Assembly: GCA_034667225.1 (NCBI GenBank)
Contig: JAXDKG010000020.1
Location: 240,095 to 304,094 of the forward strand
Source of the DNA: DATMER01 sp034667225
Lineage (GTDB): Bacteria > Acidobacteriota > Thermoanaerobaculia > Multivoradales > UBA5704
DNA: 64,000 bases
Direction of reading: 5' to 3'
A program made the position numbers and the translations under genes. Below, in pieces: positions 52,203 through 59,808 of this stretch. The stretch's first letter is position 1. Every line of letters begins with the position of its first letter. The notes beneath the pieces are model-generated. The model saw nothing but the letters and a program-made list of their open reading frames with translations. It made no database searches and was not told the DNA's origin.

Positions 52203-53126
52203 ATGCCCCTGCAGGACAACACCATTAAGCTTGAGCTGCAACGCCGGCTCAACCTCTGGAAAGAGCTGAAGGCCCGCGGTGGCCCTGACGGTATCTCTCC
52301 TCAGCTCGTCAAGCAGCTCGGGATCCATCGGGGGCAGCAGGGAGTCTTCCGGGAGCCAAAGGTGACATCGCTCGTCTCCGGCAATCCGGCCGGGATCGCG
52401 GTCGGGGTGCTGCACACTGGCCAGACCTACGCGGATGACCTTAGTGAGGATGGGGTTACCTACCACTACCCTAAGACGAAACGGAAAGGCCGTGACCAAC
52501 CCGAGATCGAGGGCATGAAGGCTTGCGGCGAGCTCGGACTCCCGCTCTTTGTGGTAATCACCCCATTCGAGAACTCTCCAGGACGGAACGTCCGACTCGG
52601 CTGGGTCCAGAGGTACAGCGACGAGATCGGCCAGCTCTACATCACCTTCTCGGATACCGAGCAGCCTCCTCTACCTCTGATCGCAGGCGAAGACTCCACC
52701 CCCTTCATCCTGCAGGCTCAACGGACCTTCCGGCATACCAAGGCCAAGGTTCGGCCCAATCAGGGATGGTTCCGCTTCAATGCCTTGCTGCAGTATGGAG
52801 TCGGGTGTGCCGTCTGCGACATTCGGCAGGAGTCTCTCCTGGATGCAGCCCACATCTGTTCGGTCGAGCATGGGGGCAGTGACGATCCCAGGAACGCGCT
52901 CGTGTTCTGCTTGACTCACCATCGGGCCTTTGACCAGGGGCTCTTCGGCATCGATCCGGCGACTCTGCGAATCGAGGTGAGATCGCCCTGCCAGTCTCCT
53001 CTGGAGCTGGCGATCACGAGGGAATCTATCGGCCACCTCCGGAAGCACCCCCATCGCGAGGCTCTCCAATGGGCATGGGTGGGCCGCGCGCCGAAAGAGC
53101 AGAAGCTAAAGAAGCAGAAGCGCTGA
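52203..53126 (+). CDS. HNH endonuclease with N-terminal SRA/YDG-like region
   Basis: A 307-residue protein. The C-terminal HNH-type zinc motif is CAVCDIRQESLLDAAHICSV, then GGSDDPRNALVFCLTHHRAF: paired CxxC...CxxH with Asp-Ala-Ala-His and Asn. The N-terminal part (GQQGVFREPKVTSLVSGNP, YADDLSEDGVTYHYPKTKR) resembles the modified-base reader domains of McrA-like enzymes such as ScoMcrA. Probably a modification-dependent restriction nuclease; the exact modification is not readable. An ATG at 52203 has no strong ribosome site. Divergent from the hsd operon. Confidence 0.8.
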   Translation: MPLQDNTIKLELQRRLNLWKELKARGGPDGISPQLVKQLGIHRGQQGVFREPKVTSLVSGNPAGIAVGVLHTGQTYADDLSEDGVTYHYPKTKRKGRDQPEIEGMKACGELGLPLFVVITPFENSPGRNVRLGWVQRYSDEIGQLYITFSDTEQPPLPLIAGEDSTPFILQAQRTFRHTKAKVRPNQGWFRFNALLQYGVGCAVCDIRQESLLDAAHICSVEHGGSDDPRNALVFCLTHHRAFDQGLFGIDPATLRIEVRSPCQSPLELAITRESIGHLRKHPHREALQWAWVGRAPKEQKLKKQKR

Positions 53127-53180
53127 CCTCACGGTTCCGCTCCGTCTTTCTGCCACGCCTCCGGGGTTGGTGTTGCGACT

Positions 53181-53537
53181 CAGGGCTCTCCCCGAGCGAC
53201 TCGGGGAGAGGATTCAGTGACTCGGGGACAGCCCCGAGCAACTCGGGGAGAGGATTTAGTGGCTCGGGGACAGCCCCGAACGACTCGGGGAGAAGATTTA
53301 GTGGCTCGGGGACAGCCCCGAGCAACTCGGGGAGAGGATTTAGTGGCTCGGGGACAGCCCCGAGCAACTCGGGGAGAGGATTTAGTGGCTCGGGGACAGC
53401 CCCGAGCAACTCGGGGAGAGGATTCAGTGGCTCGGGGACAGCCCCGAGCAACTCGGGGAGAGGATTTAGTGACTCAGGGCTCTACCCGAGCAACTCAGGG
53501 CTCTACCCGAGTGACTCAGGGCTCTACCCGAGCGACT
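53181..53537. repeat. Tandem array, exact 21-nt period, 17 units (array 2)
   Basis: Seventeen contiguous 21-base units. The middle shows a 42-base higher order: a unit CGGGGACAGCCCCGAGCAAC plus T alternates with CGGGGAGAGGATTTAGTGGC plus T. The last three units are CAGGGCTCTACCCGAG variants. Across most unit borders CCCCGAG-nnn-CTCGGGG forms a perfect 7-bp stem. It starts 54 bases after the HNH gene stop. One plus-strand frame runs open through it as heptads (for example SGTAPSN, SGRGFSG), an effect of 21 being divisible by 3. The remaining 53127-53751 contains no other gene. Confidence 0.93.
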
Positions 53538-53544
53538 CCAGAGT

Positions 53545-53563
53545 AATCACCTGGCACTTACTC
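53545..53563. repeat. 19-nt repeat, copy 1
   Basis: AATCACCTGGCACTTACTC, one mismatch from the copies at 54752-54770 and 55142-55160. It follows array 2 directly. Confidence 0.75.
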
Positions 53564-53740
53564 GGGCTCCTCGGCCGCCTATGCCGGCCAGCAGCTCCTA
53601 AAATGCGGGTATGGTGTCCAGTAAGCCGGACCAGAGATCCGCTCCCCTTGACAAACGCCGGCATCCTCTCTACCGTATGCACATTGCAAGAAGTTGCCCG
53701 GGGCCAATTCCGGTGCCGGGAGTCTTCCCCGGGAGGGGAA

Positions 53741-53745
53741 GGAGG
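53741..53745 (+). promoter_or_regulatory. Shine-Dalgarno deciding the start of the 127-residue protein
   Basis: GGAGG seven bases before ATG 53752, within a purine-rich stretch GGGAGGGGAAGGAGG. It favours 53752 over upstream starts of the same frame. Confidence 0.65.
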
Positions 53746-53751
53746 TTCGAG

Positions 53752-54135
53752 ATGGCCAATGACTGGTTGTACATGAACACGGTGAACGGGTGGGACAAGG
53801 TGGACGCAGCAGTGACCGCCGGGGGCGAGCCGCAACTGGAGGTCAGCCTCCCCGCGCTGCGGACCAAATCGCAGCGGGCTCGCCGCCTCTTCGCGCAGCA
53901 GGCGTCCCTCACCGCGGCCAAGCAGGAGATCACGCGGGAGCTCAACCAGGAGATCCTGGAGGGCAATGCGCTGGTGGACTTCATCAGGACCGGAGCTCGC
54001 GCCATTTACGGGAAGGACAGCGAGAAGCTGGTCGAGTTCGGGATCAAGCCGTTCCGCGGCAAGTCCCGGAGGAAGAAGACACCTACGCCTCCGCTTCCTG
54101 AAGCTCCCGCCCCGGCTCCTGATTCTGTGAAGTAG
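53752..54135 (+). CDS. Conserved-looking 127-residue protein, unknown
   Basis: A small basic, helical protein: MANDWLYMNTVNGWDKVDAA, then a long helix RARRLFAQQASLTAAKQEIT and a segment ALVDFIRTGARAIYGKDSEK, ending in a Lys/Pro/Ala tail (KTPTPPLPEAPAPAPDSVK). No signal peptide or membrane segment. I do not recognise a family. It lies between two 21-nt-period arrays (53181-53537 and 54198-54567), which makes it worth testing whether the protein and the arrays belong together. Start supported by a strong ribosome site. Confidence 0.62.
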   Translation: MANDWLYMNTVNGWDKVDAAVTAGGEPQLEVSLPALRTKSQRARRLFAQQASLTAAKQEITRELNQEILEGNALVDFIRTGARAIYGKDSEKLVEFGIKPFRGKSRRKKTPTPPLPEAPAPAPDSVK

Positions 54136-54197
54136 CCTGTCTTCCCGGGGGCGCGCTGCCAGACGCCCCCGGCTTTTTCCCCCTCCAGCGCCGCTCT

Positions 54198-54567
54198 GAC
54201 TCCATTCGGAGAGATCCTGACTGCATCGAGAGCCATTCCGGATTGATCCGCGAGGCTCCGGGTTCATCCGGAGTCGCTCTGACTGCATCCGGAGCCGCTC
54301 CGACAACATCCGGTGTCGCTCCGGACGCATCGGCGGGGCTCTCGATGGACCCGGAGCGGCTCCGAATCCATCCGGCGTGGCTCCGGACGCATCCGGAGCG
54401 GCTCCGAGTGCATCCGGAGTGACTCCGAATGCATCCGGGCGGCTCTCGATACATCCGGAGCGATTCTGATCGCGTCGTCATCGCTCTGGATGCATCCGGC
54501 GCGCCTCCGGATCGATTCGGAGCGGCTCCGAACGCGTCGAGAGTCACACGGAATGCATCGGGAGCGG
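54198..54567. repeat. Degenerate tandem array, mostly 21-nt period, about 18 units (array 3)
   Basis: Units built on GCATCCGGAGCGGCTCC with strong variation; most are exactly 21 bases, a few 20. The core GGAG-nnn-CTCC is a short palindrome inside each unit (for example CGGAGCGGCTCCG and CGGAGTGACTCCG). It starts 62 bases after the stop of the 127-residue protein. Nothing else is recognised between 54136 and 54600. Confidence 0.9.
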
Positions 54568-54604
54568 CGGCATGGACCCTCCCCGCTCCCCCGATCCCTT
54601 GTGG

Positions 54605-54645
54605 GTGCCCTTCCGGAGGGCGGCCACAAGGGCCGCCCCTACATG
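54605..54645. repeat. Dispersed palindrome, GGGCGGCC(N)GGCCGCCC-type
   Basis: GGGCGGCCACAAGGGCCGCC followed by CCTACA. The same layout (stem ending in CCCTACA or TGTAGGGGC) is seen near 61508-61545 and, with other stem sequence, at 55474-55615. Confidence 0.7.
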
Positions 54646-54751
54646 AAACGCTATCCCTCACTCGGACTGTGACAGGGTACTACGCGTACGTATTTTGGAA
54701 TCGGCTATCCAACCGGCCCAACGGGCCGGGAGAATCTAGCCCCACCAGAAC

Positions 54752-54770
54752 AATCACCTGGCACTTGCTC
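54752..54770. repeat. 19-nt repeat, copy 2
   Basis: AATCACCTGGCACTTGCTC, identical to the copy at 55142-55160. Confidence 0.8.
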
Positions 54771-54787
54771 GGCTCCGGCCATGCAAC

Positions 54788-55048
54788 CTAGAAGCAAGGG
54801 GCGGGCTCCAACTTGGTGTACGAGGTTATGACCCCCCAGCCGTAGAAAACACATTCGCACGCAGACGGCATACGGGCCCGCAGCCCCACCTCGTTTGTGC
54901 GGTTCGCGTCGCTGAAATAGTGAGTCTCCACCCCGCAACCTGCCGCGGCTACCGGGGTGGGATTCGTGAGGGTGAGCACCATCGCCAGCGCAACCAACGT
55001 GAGCATCAGGAAGACGACCCGGGTGTTCAACTTTCTCAGCTTGGACAT
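54788..55048 (-). CDS. Small secreted Cys protein, DUF6289-like
   Basis: An 86-residue protein with a clear signal peptide (residues 1-36, MSKLRKLNTRVVFLMLTLVA... to PVAAA) and a 50-residue mature part with four Cys (38, 64, 66, 85). The ETHYFSDANRTNEVGLRARM and CECVFYGWGVITSYTKLEPA pattern resembles DUF6289, a family of small secreted proteins (YYSDAxxTxxVG...C.G....G..T.Y). Function unknown. A GGAGCC site precedes the ATG. It lies downstream of the lanthipeptide-like gene on the same strand, 145 bases apart. Confidence 0.7.
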   Translation of the reverse strand: MSKLRKLNTRVVFLMLTLVALAMVLTLTNPTPVAAAGCGVETHYFSDANRTNEVGLRARMPSACECVFYGWGVITSYTKLEPAPCF

Positions 55049-55141
55049 GATCGCAGGCTCCTTTAAAAGGATTTTTAGTATACATGGCATTCCCGAAGAG
55101 GAAACGTGCCGATGTCCCCCCTTCCCGTCGCCCTCCCAAAC

Positions 55142-55160
55142 AATCACCTGGCACTTGCTC
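55142..55160. repeat. 19-nt repeat, copy 3
   Basis: AATCACCTGGCACTTGCTC, between the lanthipeptide-like precursor gene and the DUF6289-like gene. Confidence 0.8.
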
Positions 55161-55193
55161 CCGTACTTGCTCCCAGGCCACCCCCGCCCTGGG

Positions 55194-55409
55194 CTACAGG
55201 CAGTCGGTTCTGGAAGGATTGAAGCAAGCCTGGATTCTGCTCTCGCAGGCGCTTGTGAAGCAACCATTGGAGGGCACAGTGCACGTGTCCGTAGGAGCGC
55301 ATGCGACCGTAGGAGGAACGTCAGTCCCGCCTCTCGCATGGACCAACACTCCGAGGGGTCGCAGCGTCTCCCTTGCCAACACCAGCTTCTTCGCAGTCTT
55401 CTTCTTCAT
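55194..55409 (-). CDS. Class I lanthipeptide-like precursor peptide (orphan)
   Basis: A 71-residue peptide. The first 19 residues, MKKKTAKKLVLARETLRPL, match the leader pattern K-K-L-x-L-x-(K/R)-E-T-L-R-x-L known from class I lanthipeptide precursors in Bacteroidota and related bacteria. The rest has six Cys (37, 43, 50, 55, 62, 70) and eleven Thr/Ser, fitting thioether crosslinking; the usual GG cleavage site could be the GG at 27-28. No LanB, LanC, protease or transporter gene is in the window, so maturation genes must be elsewhere if they exist. A strong ribosome site precedes the ATG. Confidence 0.68.
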   Translation of the reverse strand: MKKKTAKKLVLARETLRPLGVLVHARGGTDVPPTVACAPTDTCTVPSNGCFTSACESRIQACFNPSRTDCL

Positions 55410-55412
55410 GAG

Positions 55413-55420
55413 TCCTCCTT
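55413..55420 (-). promoter_or_regulatory. Strong Shine-Dalgarno for the lanthipeptide-like gene
   Basis: On the minus strand AAGGAGGA ends 3 bases before the ATG at 55409 (AAGGAGGACTCATG), strongly supporting translation of this small ORF. Confidence 0.7.
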
Positions 55421-55473
55421 GAAGAACTGAGAGTATAACCCCTCAACTCGGTCTAAGAGGGTGTCTGGAAAGG

Positions 55474-55625
55474 TCCCCCCAATGTAGAGACGCCCCGTGG
55501 GGCGTCTCCGAGGCGGGGCAGAACAGTTCCGCTTGCCACGACGCGCCCGCGGGGCGTCTGGAAGGGCAGAGACGATGTCGCCGCCCCAGAGACGCCCCAC
55601 GGGGCGTCTCTACATTGGGGGGCAT
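55474..55625. repeat. Large palindromic element with AGACGCCCC arms
   Basis: Two arms, CCCCCAATGTAGAGACGCCC at 5' and its inverted counterpart AGACGCCCCACGGGGCGTCT then CTACATTGGGGGG at 3', surround further ACGCCCCGTGGGGCGTCT-like palindromes. The rest of 55410-55872 has no supported gene; a short minus-strand stretch near 55665-55745 (LSDVTLREAVKHLPEREKVR) looks like the tail of a vanished gene. Confidence 0.75.
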
Positions 55626-55872
55626 GCCTACAGAATCGCCACTTCTGAGACACCCTCCTAGCCTGGAGACGTCCGCGTCAGCCGCACCTTCTCCCGCTCC
55701 GGGAGATGCTTGACCGCTTCCCGGAGCGTCACGTCCGAGAGCCGGCCCGGACGGGCCGATATGGATCACACCGGAAAAGCCCGCGGCCGGGCCGTCCATA
55801 AGGGAGTAGCTCATGGTGCGTTCTATCTAAATCAGGATAGGGGTTGAAACCAAGCCAGCTTGCGGGGGTTCC

Positions 55873-58800
55873 ATGGTAGTTGAAGTTCCGTTGTTTCCCG
55901 CGTTTCCCTCCCAGGCGGTTTTCTACGGACTCTGCCTGGTCGCCATCTGCCTGCTGGCCTTCCGGGGGAAGGGGCCCGACCGGGCGATCTCCTTCATCCT
56001 CGGCACGATGTGGGCCGCGATGGCCCTCTCCTTCTCGGTCGAGGTTTTCAGGATGGAGCATCTGGTCACCTGGGTGGGGCTCCTGCTCCTCCTGGCCCAG
56101 ACCTTGATCTTCCTCTGGGAAGGGATCCTGAGAAAGGACGGGAACGATAGGAATGGTCGGAGAGGCCGTCTTGACTTCCAGGCACGCGCGGGCGGCGCTC
56201 CGGTCGTAGGCGCCCTGTTCCTGCTCTACTCCCTGGTCCTCCAGCCGGTCCTGGAACTCGTCCTGGAGCCCGATCCGTTCCCCCTGCCGTACCTCGGACT
56301 CCCGTTCAACGCCGTCCTCTTCACATTCGGACTCCTGCTGTTCCTGCGCGAGGGGTTCCCGCGCCACGTCCTGTACGTCCCCCTGATCTGGGCCGCGCTC
56401 GGCGGCCTGGCGGCGTTCCGGGAGGTCGAGCCGCGGGAGTGGGGGCTGCTCGCGGCCCTGCTCGCCGGCGCCTTCCTGGCTCTGCCGGGGCGCCAGAAGC
56501 TCAAGGACGTGGAGGGGAACGAGCGCATGGAGACCTGGTACGAGCATGCCGCCAGGCACCAGCGGAGGTGCGGCCTGAGCACGCTGGGCCTAGTGCTAGC
56601 GACCTGTTTCCTGGGCTTCGTGGTGGCAGCGGGCAAGAGCCCGTTCTACCTGCCAGCCCGCCAGCTCGAGGGCAGCACGACCGTGCTGGCGGCGCTCGCC
56701 CTGGGGCTGTGGCTCGCTCTGCCGGCTTGGTACAACGCCGGGTTCCGCCTCTTGGCCTGGGAGGCCACGCGCGGGCTCCGAGTGGTGCGCGGGGCTTGGG
56801 ATTGGGTGACCGCGCGCTGGGTCGGTGTGATCGCCCTTTCTGTCCTCACCCTCTGGGTGATGCTCACGATCTACAAGGCTTCCGGCACCGCCTCCTGGAT
56901 CGAGGATCTCTCTTCCAGCAATCTGATCGTCGCCGCTCTGGCGGTGCTTCTGTTCTACGCCGTCTACCGAGCCCGCCGCCGGATCGTAATCACGGAGTTC
57001 GTGGACTACACCAAGAATCCCGAGCTCGAGGGGTGCGGCAAGGGGCTCGGCTCGCGGCTGCGCAACGAGCTGGCGAACATCAAGACCCTTTACCAGACCA
57101 TCGACGAGGCCATGCCGCCGCGCAATGGTCAGGTCGTGCGGGTGACGGTCGGAGTCGAGGACGTGCTCAAACCACTCGAGGATGTCATCGGTCCTGACGC
57201 CGTGGCGGAGGTCGGGAGTTGGAAGATCTCGTTCGGCTTCTTCCTGAGGCTGGTCGGCTGGATGGTGCGCGGACCCAGGATCACCGGCAGCCTGCACCAG
57301 GAAGGCAACAACCTGCTGCTCGTGGCCGACCTCGCCGGAGGTGGCCTGAGCGGAACCTGGCGGGTGTCGTCCGTAGAGGAGCCGCCCTCGGACGAGCCGC
57401 GCCCCAGGACGGCCACGGTCTACTGGCTTGCGGAGCAGCTCGCGTACAGGATCATCACCAGCCTCGGCAACGTTGGCTCGCCCCGATGGGAGGCGGTGCG
57501 GTGCTTCACCCACGGCCTGCGGGCCTATCGCACGACGCAGATGACCAAGGGAGATGCGGCGCCCGAGCTGCGCCAGGCGGAGCGGGAGTTCATCAACGCC
57601 CTTAGCGTGGATCGCACGTTCTCGCAGTGCCACTACAACCTGGGTGTGGTCTATCAGGCGATGAAGGCGTACGACTCGGCGGAGGCCGCCTACCGCCACA
57701 TCCTGGAGCAGAACCCGAACTGGTCCGAGGCCTATTACGCCCTGGCGACGGTTTACTTCGACAGCGGCCAGGAGGAGAAGGCCGGCATCTTCGCCCGCAA
57801 GATGATCGAGGTCCGGCCCGACGACGCCCGGGCCTGGAACCTCAACGGGACCGCCAGGTACGCGTACGGCCATGCGGATGCCCGCCGGCAGGGCCACCTG
57901 CATCAGCCTTATGCCGGCAAGTCCTGGCAGGAGATCGTCCTCAGCTTCGAGATCGCGGCCGCGGTGGCTTGGCGCGACCTCTGCTCCGCGGCCCTGCGCA
58001 GTTCGTCGAGCGCGCTCGCCTGGGAGAGGCAGCTCGCAGTGAAGTGCGCTACCAACCTGGGCATCGTGAGGAGCCTCGAGCGCGACGCCGAAGGCGCGGA
58101 GAACATCCTGGAGCAGGCCTTCCGGCTCGCCCCCCACGACGCACGGGCCCACATGATCCGCGGAGAGACCCTGTTCGATGAGAAGCGGATGGGGGAATCC
58201 CGGACTGAGCTCTTCCGCACCTTCGGAGATGCGCCGGACGTGGACGACCAGGTGGAGCGCTGGATCTACCTGCTCGGCGTGCACCTCGCTCTCGCGGATT
58301 CCGCGAAGCGAAAGCACGCCTTCGACACCATCCTCGACCATATGGTCCCCCCTGAGGAGATGGTCCTGGCAAGCGGATCGGATGAGGTCGCCGAGCGGGA
58401 CCGGAAGAGGGAGTACGCCGCGCACCTGGACCACTTCGAAACGATGTTGAAGGTCCTGGAGGAGAAGATGGGGCCGGGGACTGGGAACTTCGATTCGCTG
58501 CTGCGGCGTGTCGATTTCATCCGCTGGCTGGAGCTGGGCACCGGGACGCGGCCGTCCTCCCTCGTGCCCGGGGAGAAGCGATGGACCAAGGCCCAGGAGC
58601 TGATCCTGGACGCACGGCGGGCGCTGCCAAAGGATCCGGCCAGGGCTCACCGGGCCCTGAAGATCGCCATCAGGTTGCTGAAAACGGACCACTCGCGGCA
58701 GATCGCACGGCAGGGGCTCCGCAGCCTGGAGGCGCGTGCCGGCTTGGAGAGGGTGAGGCGGACGGGTGGCCCGGACCTCCTGATGAAGGCCGTCGAGCAT

Positions 58801-59775
58801 GCGGAGTCGTCCGTGGCCCAGGAACCAGGAAGCGCATTGCGGCGCTGGGTTCTCGGCGACGTCTATGCCGAGCTCGGGGATTTCAAGGAGGCCAGCAATG
58901 AGAGGGAGACCGCGCTCAACTTGGGCATCGAGCGCGAGATCCTGGACGATCCCAGGGTCCTGGGCCGCATCGCGCAGGATTACCTGCGCCTCGCCGGCGT
59001 GCCGGAGCAGCCCGCGCCCAAGGCGCGGCTCGAGCGAGGCCTGAGGTTCTTCGAACGCATCCTGCAGTTCGTGGAGAGCCGGAAGTCCCACCGCTCCGAG
59101 GCCCAGTTCGCAGCCCACGCCGCAGCCCACTTCTGGGTGGGCAGGTTCTATTGCGAGTTGGAGAAGTACGAAAAGGGGATCGATCACCTGCAGGTCGCCC
59201 GCTCCATGATGTTCCGGCCGATCGAGATCGGGCTGCGGCTGGGGAACTTCTACTCGTGGAACCGGTCATACCGCGAGGCGGAGCTGGCCTTCGGCGAGTC
59301 GCTCAAGGCGGTGAAGCGCCGGGTGTCAGGGAATGGCGCCCTCCTGGCCGACGAGACTCCCGAAGAGCTCGAAGCCGAGCTCCTCCTGAGCGGCGCCATG
59401 CTCCTCGCGGAGCGCGGCGTCCGGCTGGAGTTGGCCGAGCTGCTGTGCAACCGGGCCGCCGAGCGCCTGCGCTCACTACGCGGAGCGCGGCGCCAAGAGC
59501 TCAGAACGCTCTATCAAGAGTGCCGGGGCTGGGTCCTTTTCCGGAGTCGGGATTTCGAGAGTAGCCTCAAGGTGTTGAAAGCGGCGGCCCATGCCACCGG
59601 CAGCGCCCGCGTCTACACACGCCTCGCGCAGGTCTATGAGGCCATAGGGAGTAGAGAGGCTCTCCGCCATGCCCGTGAAGCACGGGAGCAGGCCAAGGCC
59701 GGCAGAGGCGTTGCGAACGCCCGGGTGCAGGGGGTGTTCGACCTCTGGGTGGAGCCGCCCCCGCCGGCGGCTTGA
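55873..59775 (+). CDS. Large membrane protein with TPR repeats, unknown
   Basis: A 1300-residue protein. The N-terminal ~210 residues are hydrophobic with about six membrane helices (FYGLCLVAICLLAFRGKGPD, LVTWVGLLLLLAQTLIFLWE and others), a layout reminiscent of DUF6064. More helices follow at about 240-360. Residues about 540-660 contain TPR-like pairs (CHYNLGVVYQAMKAYDSAEA, SEAYYALATVYFDSGQEEKA), and the C-terminal half is helical repeat throughout (RWVLGDVYAELGDFKEASNE, AHFWVGRFYCELEKYEKGID). Probably a membrane-anchored scaffold with a large cytoplasmic repeat domain. No enzymatic motif seen. Monocistronic. Confidence 0.75.
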   Translation: MVVEVPLFPAFPSQAVFYGLCLVAICLLAFRGKGPDRAISFILGTMWAAMALSFSVEVFRMEHLVTWVGLLLLLAQTLIFLWEGILRKDGNDRNGRRGRLDFQARAGGAPVVGALFLLYSLVLQPVLELVLEPDPFPLPYLGLPFNAVLFTFGLLLFLREGFPRHVLYVPLIWAALGGLAAFREVEPREWGLLAALLAGAFLALPGRQKLKDVEGNERMETWYEHAARHQRRCGLSTLGLVLATCFLGFVVAAGKSPFYLPARQLEGSTTVLAALALGLWLALPAWYNAGFRLLAWEATRGLRVVRGAWDWVTARWVGVIALSVLTLWVMLTIYKASGTASWIEDLSSSNLIVAALAVLLFYAVYRARRRIVITEFVDYTKNPELEGCGKGLGSRLRNELANIKTLYQTIDEAMPPRNGQVVRVTVGVEDVLKPLEDVIGPDAVAEVGSWKISFGFFLRLVGWMVRGPRITGSLHQEGNNLLLVADLAGGGLSGTWRVSSVEEPPSDEPRPRTATVYWLAEQLAYRIITSLGNVGSPRWEAVRCFTHGLRAYRTTQMTKGDAAPELRQAEREFINALSVDRTFSQCHYNLGVVYQAMKAYDSAEAAYRHILEQNPNWSEAYYALATVYFDSGQEEKAGIFARKMIEVRPDDARAWNLNGTARYAYGHADARRQGHLHQPYAGKSWQEIVLSFEIAAAVAWRDLCSAALRSSSSALAWERQLAVKCATNLGIVRSLERDAEGAENILEQAFRLAPHDARAHMIRGETLFDEKRMGESRTELFRTFGDAPDVDDQVERWIYLLGVHLALADSAKRKHAFDTILDHMVPPEEMVLASGSDEVAERDRKREYAAHLDHFETMLKVLEEKMGPGTGNFDSLLRRVDFIRWLELGTGTRPSSLVPGEKRWTKAQELILDARRALPKDPARAHRALKIAIRLLKTDHSRQIARQGLRSLEARAGLERVRRTGGPDLLMKAVEHAESSVAQEPGSALRRWVLGDVYAELGDFKEASNERETALNLGIEREILDDPRVLGRIAQDYLRLAGVPEQPAPKARLERGLRFFERILQFVESRKSHRSEAQFAAHAAAHFWVGRFYCELEKYEKGIDHLQVARSMMFRPIEIGLRLGNFYSWNRSYREAELAFGESLKAVKRRVSGNGALLADETPEELEAELLLSGAMLLAERGVRLELAELLCNRAAERLRSLRGARRQELRTLYQECRGWVLFRSRDFESSLKVLKAAAHATGSARVYTRLAQVYEAIGSREALRHAREAREQAKAGRGVANARVQGVFDLWVEPPPPAA

Positions 59776-59808
59776 ACCCCTTAGGCCCGTCCGGCAGGAT
59801 GGCGGGGT

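Noticed and set aside
53181..53537. CRISPR array
   Set aside because: Units are contiguous, 21 bases, without unique spacers, and no cas gene is present.
53069..53776. Open frame translating array 2 into heptad repeats (SGTAPSN/SGRGFSG)
   Set aside because: A 21-base period keeps several frames open automatically; there is no proper start, the frame begins inside the HNH gene and ends in unrelated sequence. I cannot exclude a coding role but see no support.
55443..55814. 123-codon minus-strand ORF over the AGACGCCCC palindromes
   Set aside because: Most of it translates the palindromic repeat element; no ribosome site and no recognisable protein.
56596..59187. 863-codon minus-strand frame opposite the membrane-TPR gene
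   Set aside because: Antisense shadow; no motif, while the plus-strand protein has coherent helices and TPR pairs.
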